From Psococerastis gibbosa (taxonomy: Eukaryota > Arthropoda > Insecta > Psocodea > Psocidae), in assembly GCA_963971405.1 (NCBI GenBank), contig OZ020490.1:19865464-19929463 (forward strand): DNA of 64,000 nt. The letters are read 5' to 3'. A model generated the notes under the pieces. It saw nothing but the letters and a program-made list of their open reading frames with translations. It was not told where the DNA came from and searched no databases. Position numbers and translations under genes: made by a program. Shown here piece by piece: positions 63,868 to 64,000 of this stretch. Every line of letters starts with the position of its first letter. The stretch's first letter is position 1.

Positions 63868-64000
63868 TGGCTATGGTCGAGAAGCAAAAAGACAAAAACA
63901 GCGAGGCTAGCGCCCCAAGCGACAATGACAGTGACGATGACGATGATGACGAAGATGAAGATGATGCGGAAGTGGAGGGGAGCGCAGACCAGCCGCTCGA
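63868..64000 (+). CDS. Cow: Testican/Cow, coding exon 9 (partial): acidic C-terminal tail
   Basis: Residues 474 to about 517; the window ends inside the exon or at least before its stop. Acceptor TCCTTACAG (to 63867), phase 1: T|TG gives Leu474. AMVEKQKDKNSEASAPSDND is followed by SDDDDDDEDEDDAEVEGSAD and QPL. Testicans end in such an acidic tail, which carries Ser-Gly glycosaminoglycan attachment sites. In the visible part there is EGSAD but no Ser-Gly, so any attachment site must lie beyond 64000. Confidence 0.88.

Noticed and set aside
1-64000. Endogenous retrovirus, LTR or Polinton copies
   Set aside because: No long terminal direct repeats, gag/pol order, envelope or capsid text was recognised; all RT pieces are of the LINE type.

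Overview
The window is nuclear DNA from an arthropod, most likely an insect. It has long AT-rich introns with GT-AG splice sites, very many decayed transposons and tRNA-derived SINEs, and no prokaryotic gene organisation. The species cannot be read from the sequence. All host genes seen lie on the + strand.

Layout. Positions 1-2850 look like the end of an intron of an upstream gene. Its last coding exon is 2851-3226, a lysine- and glutamine-rich coiled-coil protein that I do not recognise. About 1 kb further on, a second gene starts at 4236 and runs off the right edge. It is a testican/SPOCK-family secreted proteoglycan, the family of Drosophila Cow (Carrier of Wingless). Nine coding exons join with matching phases: 4236-4337, 37671-37840, 50488-50625, 52096-52244, 59236-59510, 60580-60763, 62310-62567, 62963-63106 and 63868-64000+. 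They give about 517 residues: signal peptide, four-Cys follistatin-type module, acidic linker, Kazal module, Lys-rich linker, SPARC-type EF-hand domain, thyroglobulin type-1 domain and the start of an acidic tail. The C-terminus lies beyond 64000. Introns run from 395 bp to about 33.3 kb.

The rest, about 95% of the window, is intron filled with mobile DNA. It includes PIF/Harbinger-like foldback MITEs, some nested as 'MITE within MITE' and carrying the start of an old MADF-like reading frame. There are also hAT-like and TTAA-flanked foldbacks, a non-autonomous Helitron with a paralogous empty site in the same window, and a tRNA-Glu-derived SINE. An ~800-900 bp repeat (here RE-1) has four fuller copies, one left-end fragment and two diverged relatives. 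Several 5'-truncated LINE pieces encode RT or RNase H. A compact retroposon has 9-14 bp target duplications, and a ~134-bp minisatellite sits in intron 4. No CRISPR, rRNA, functional tRNA or provirus was found.

The host genes do not form an operon. Interest lies in the complete exon/phase model of the testican gene, and in several insertions whose order and target duplications can be read directly from the sequence.
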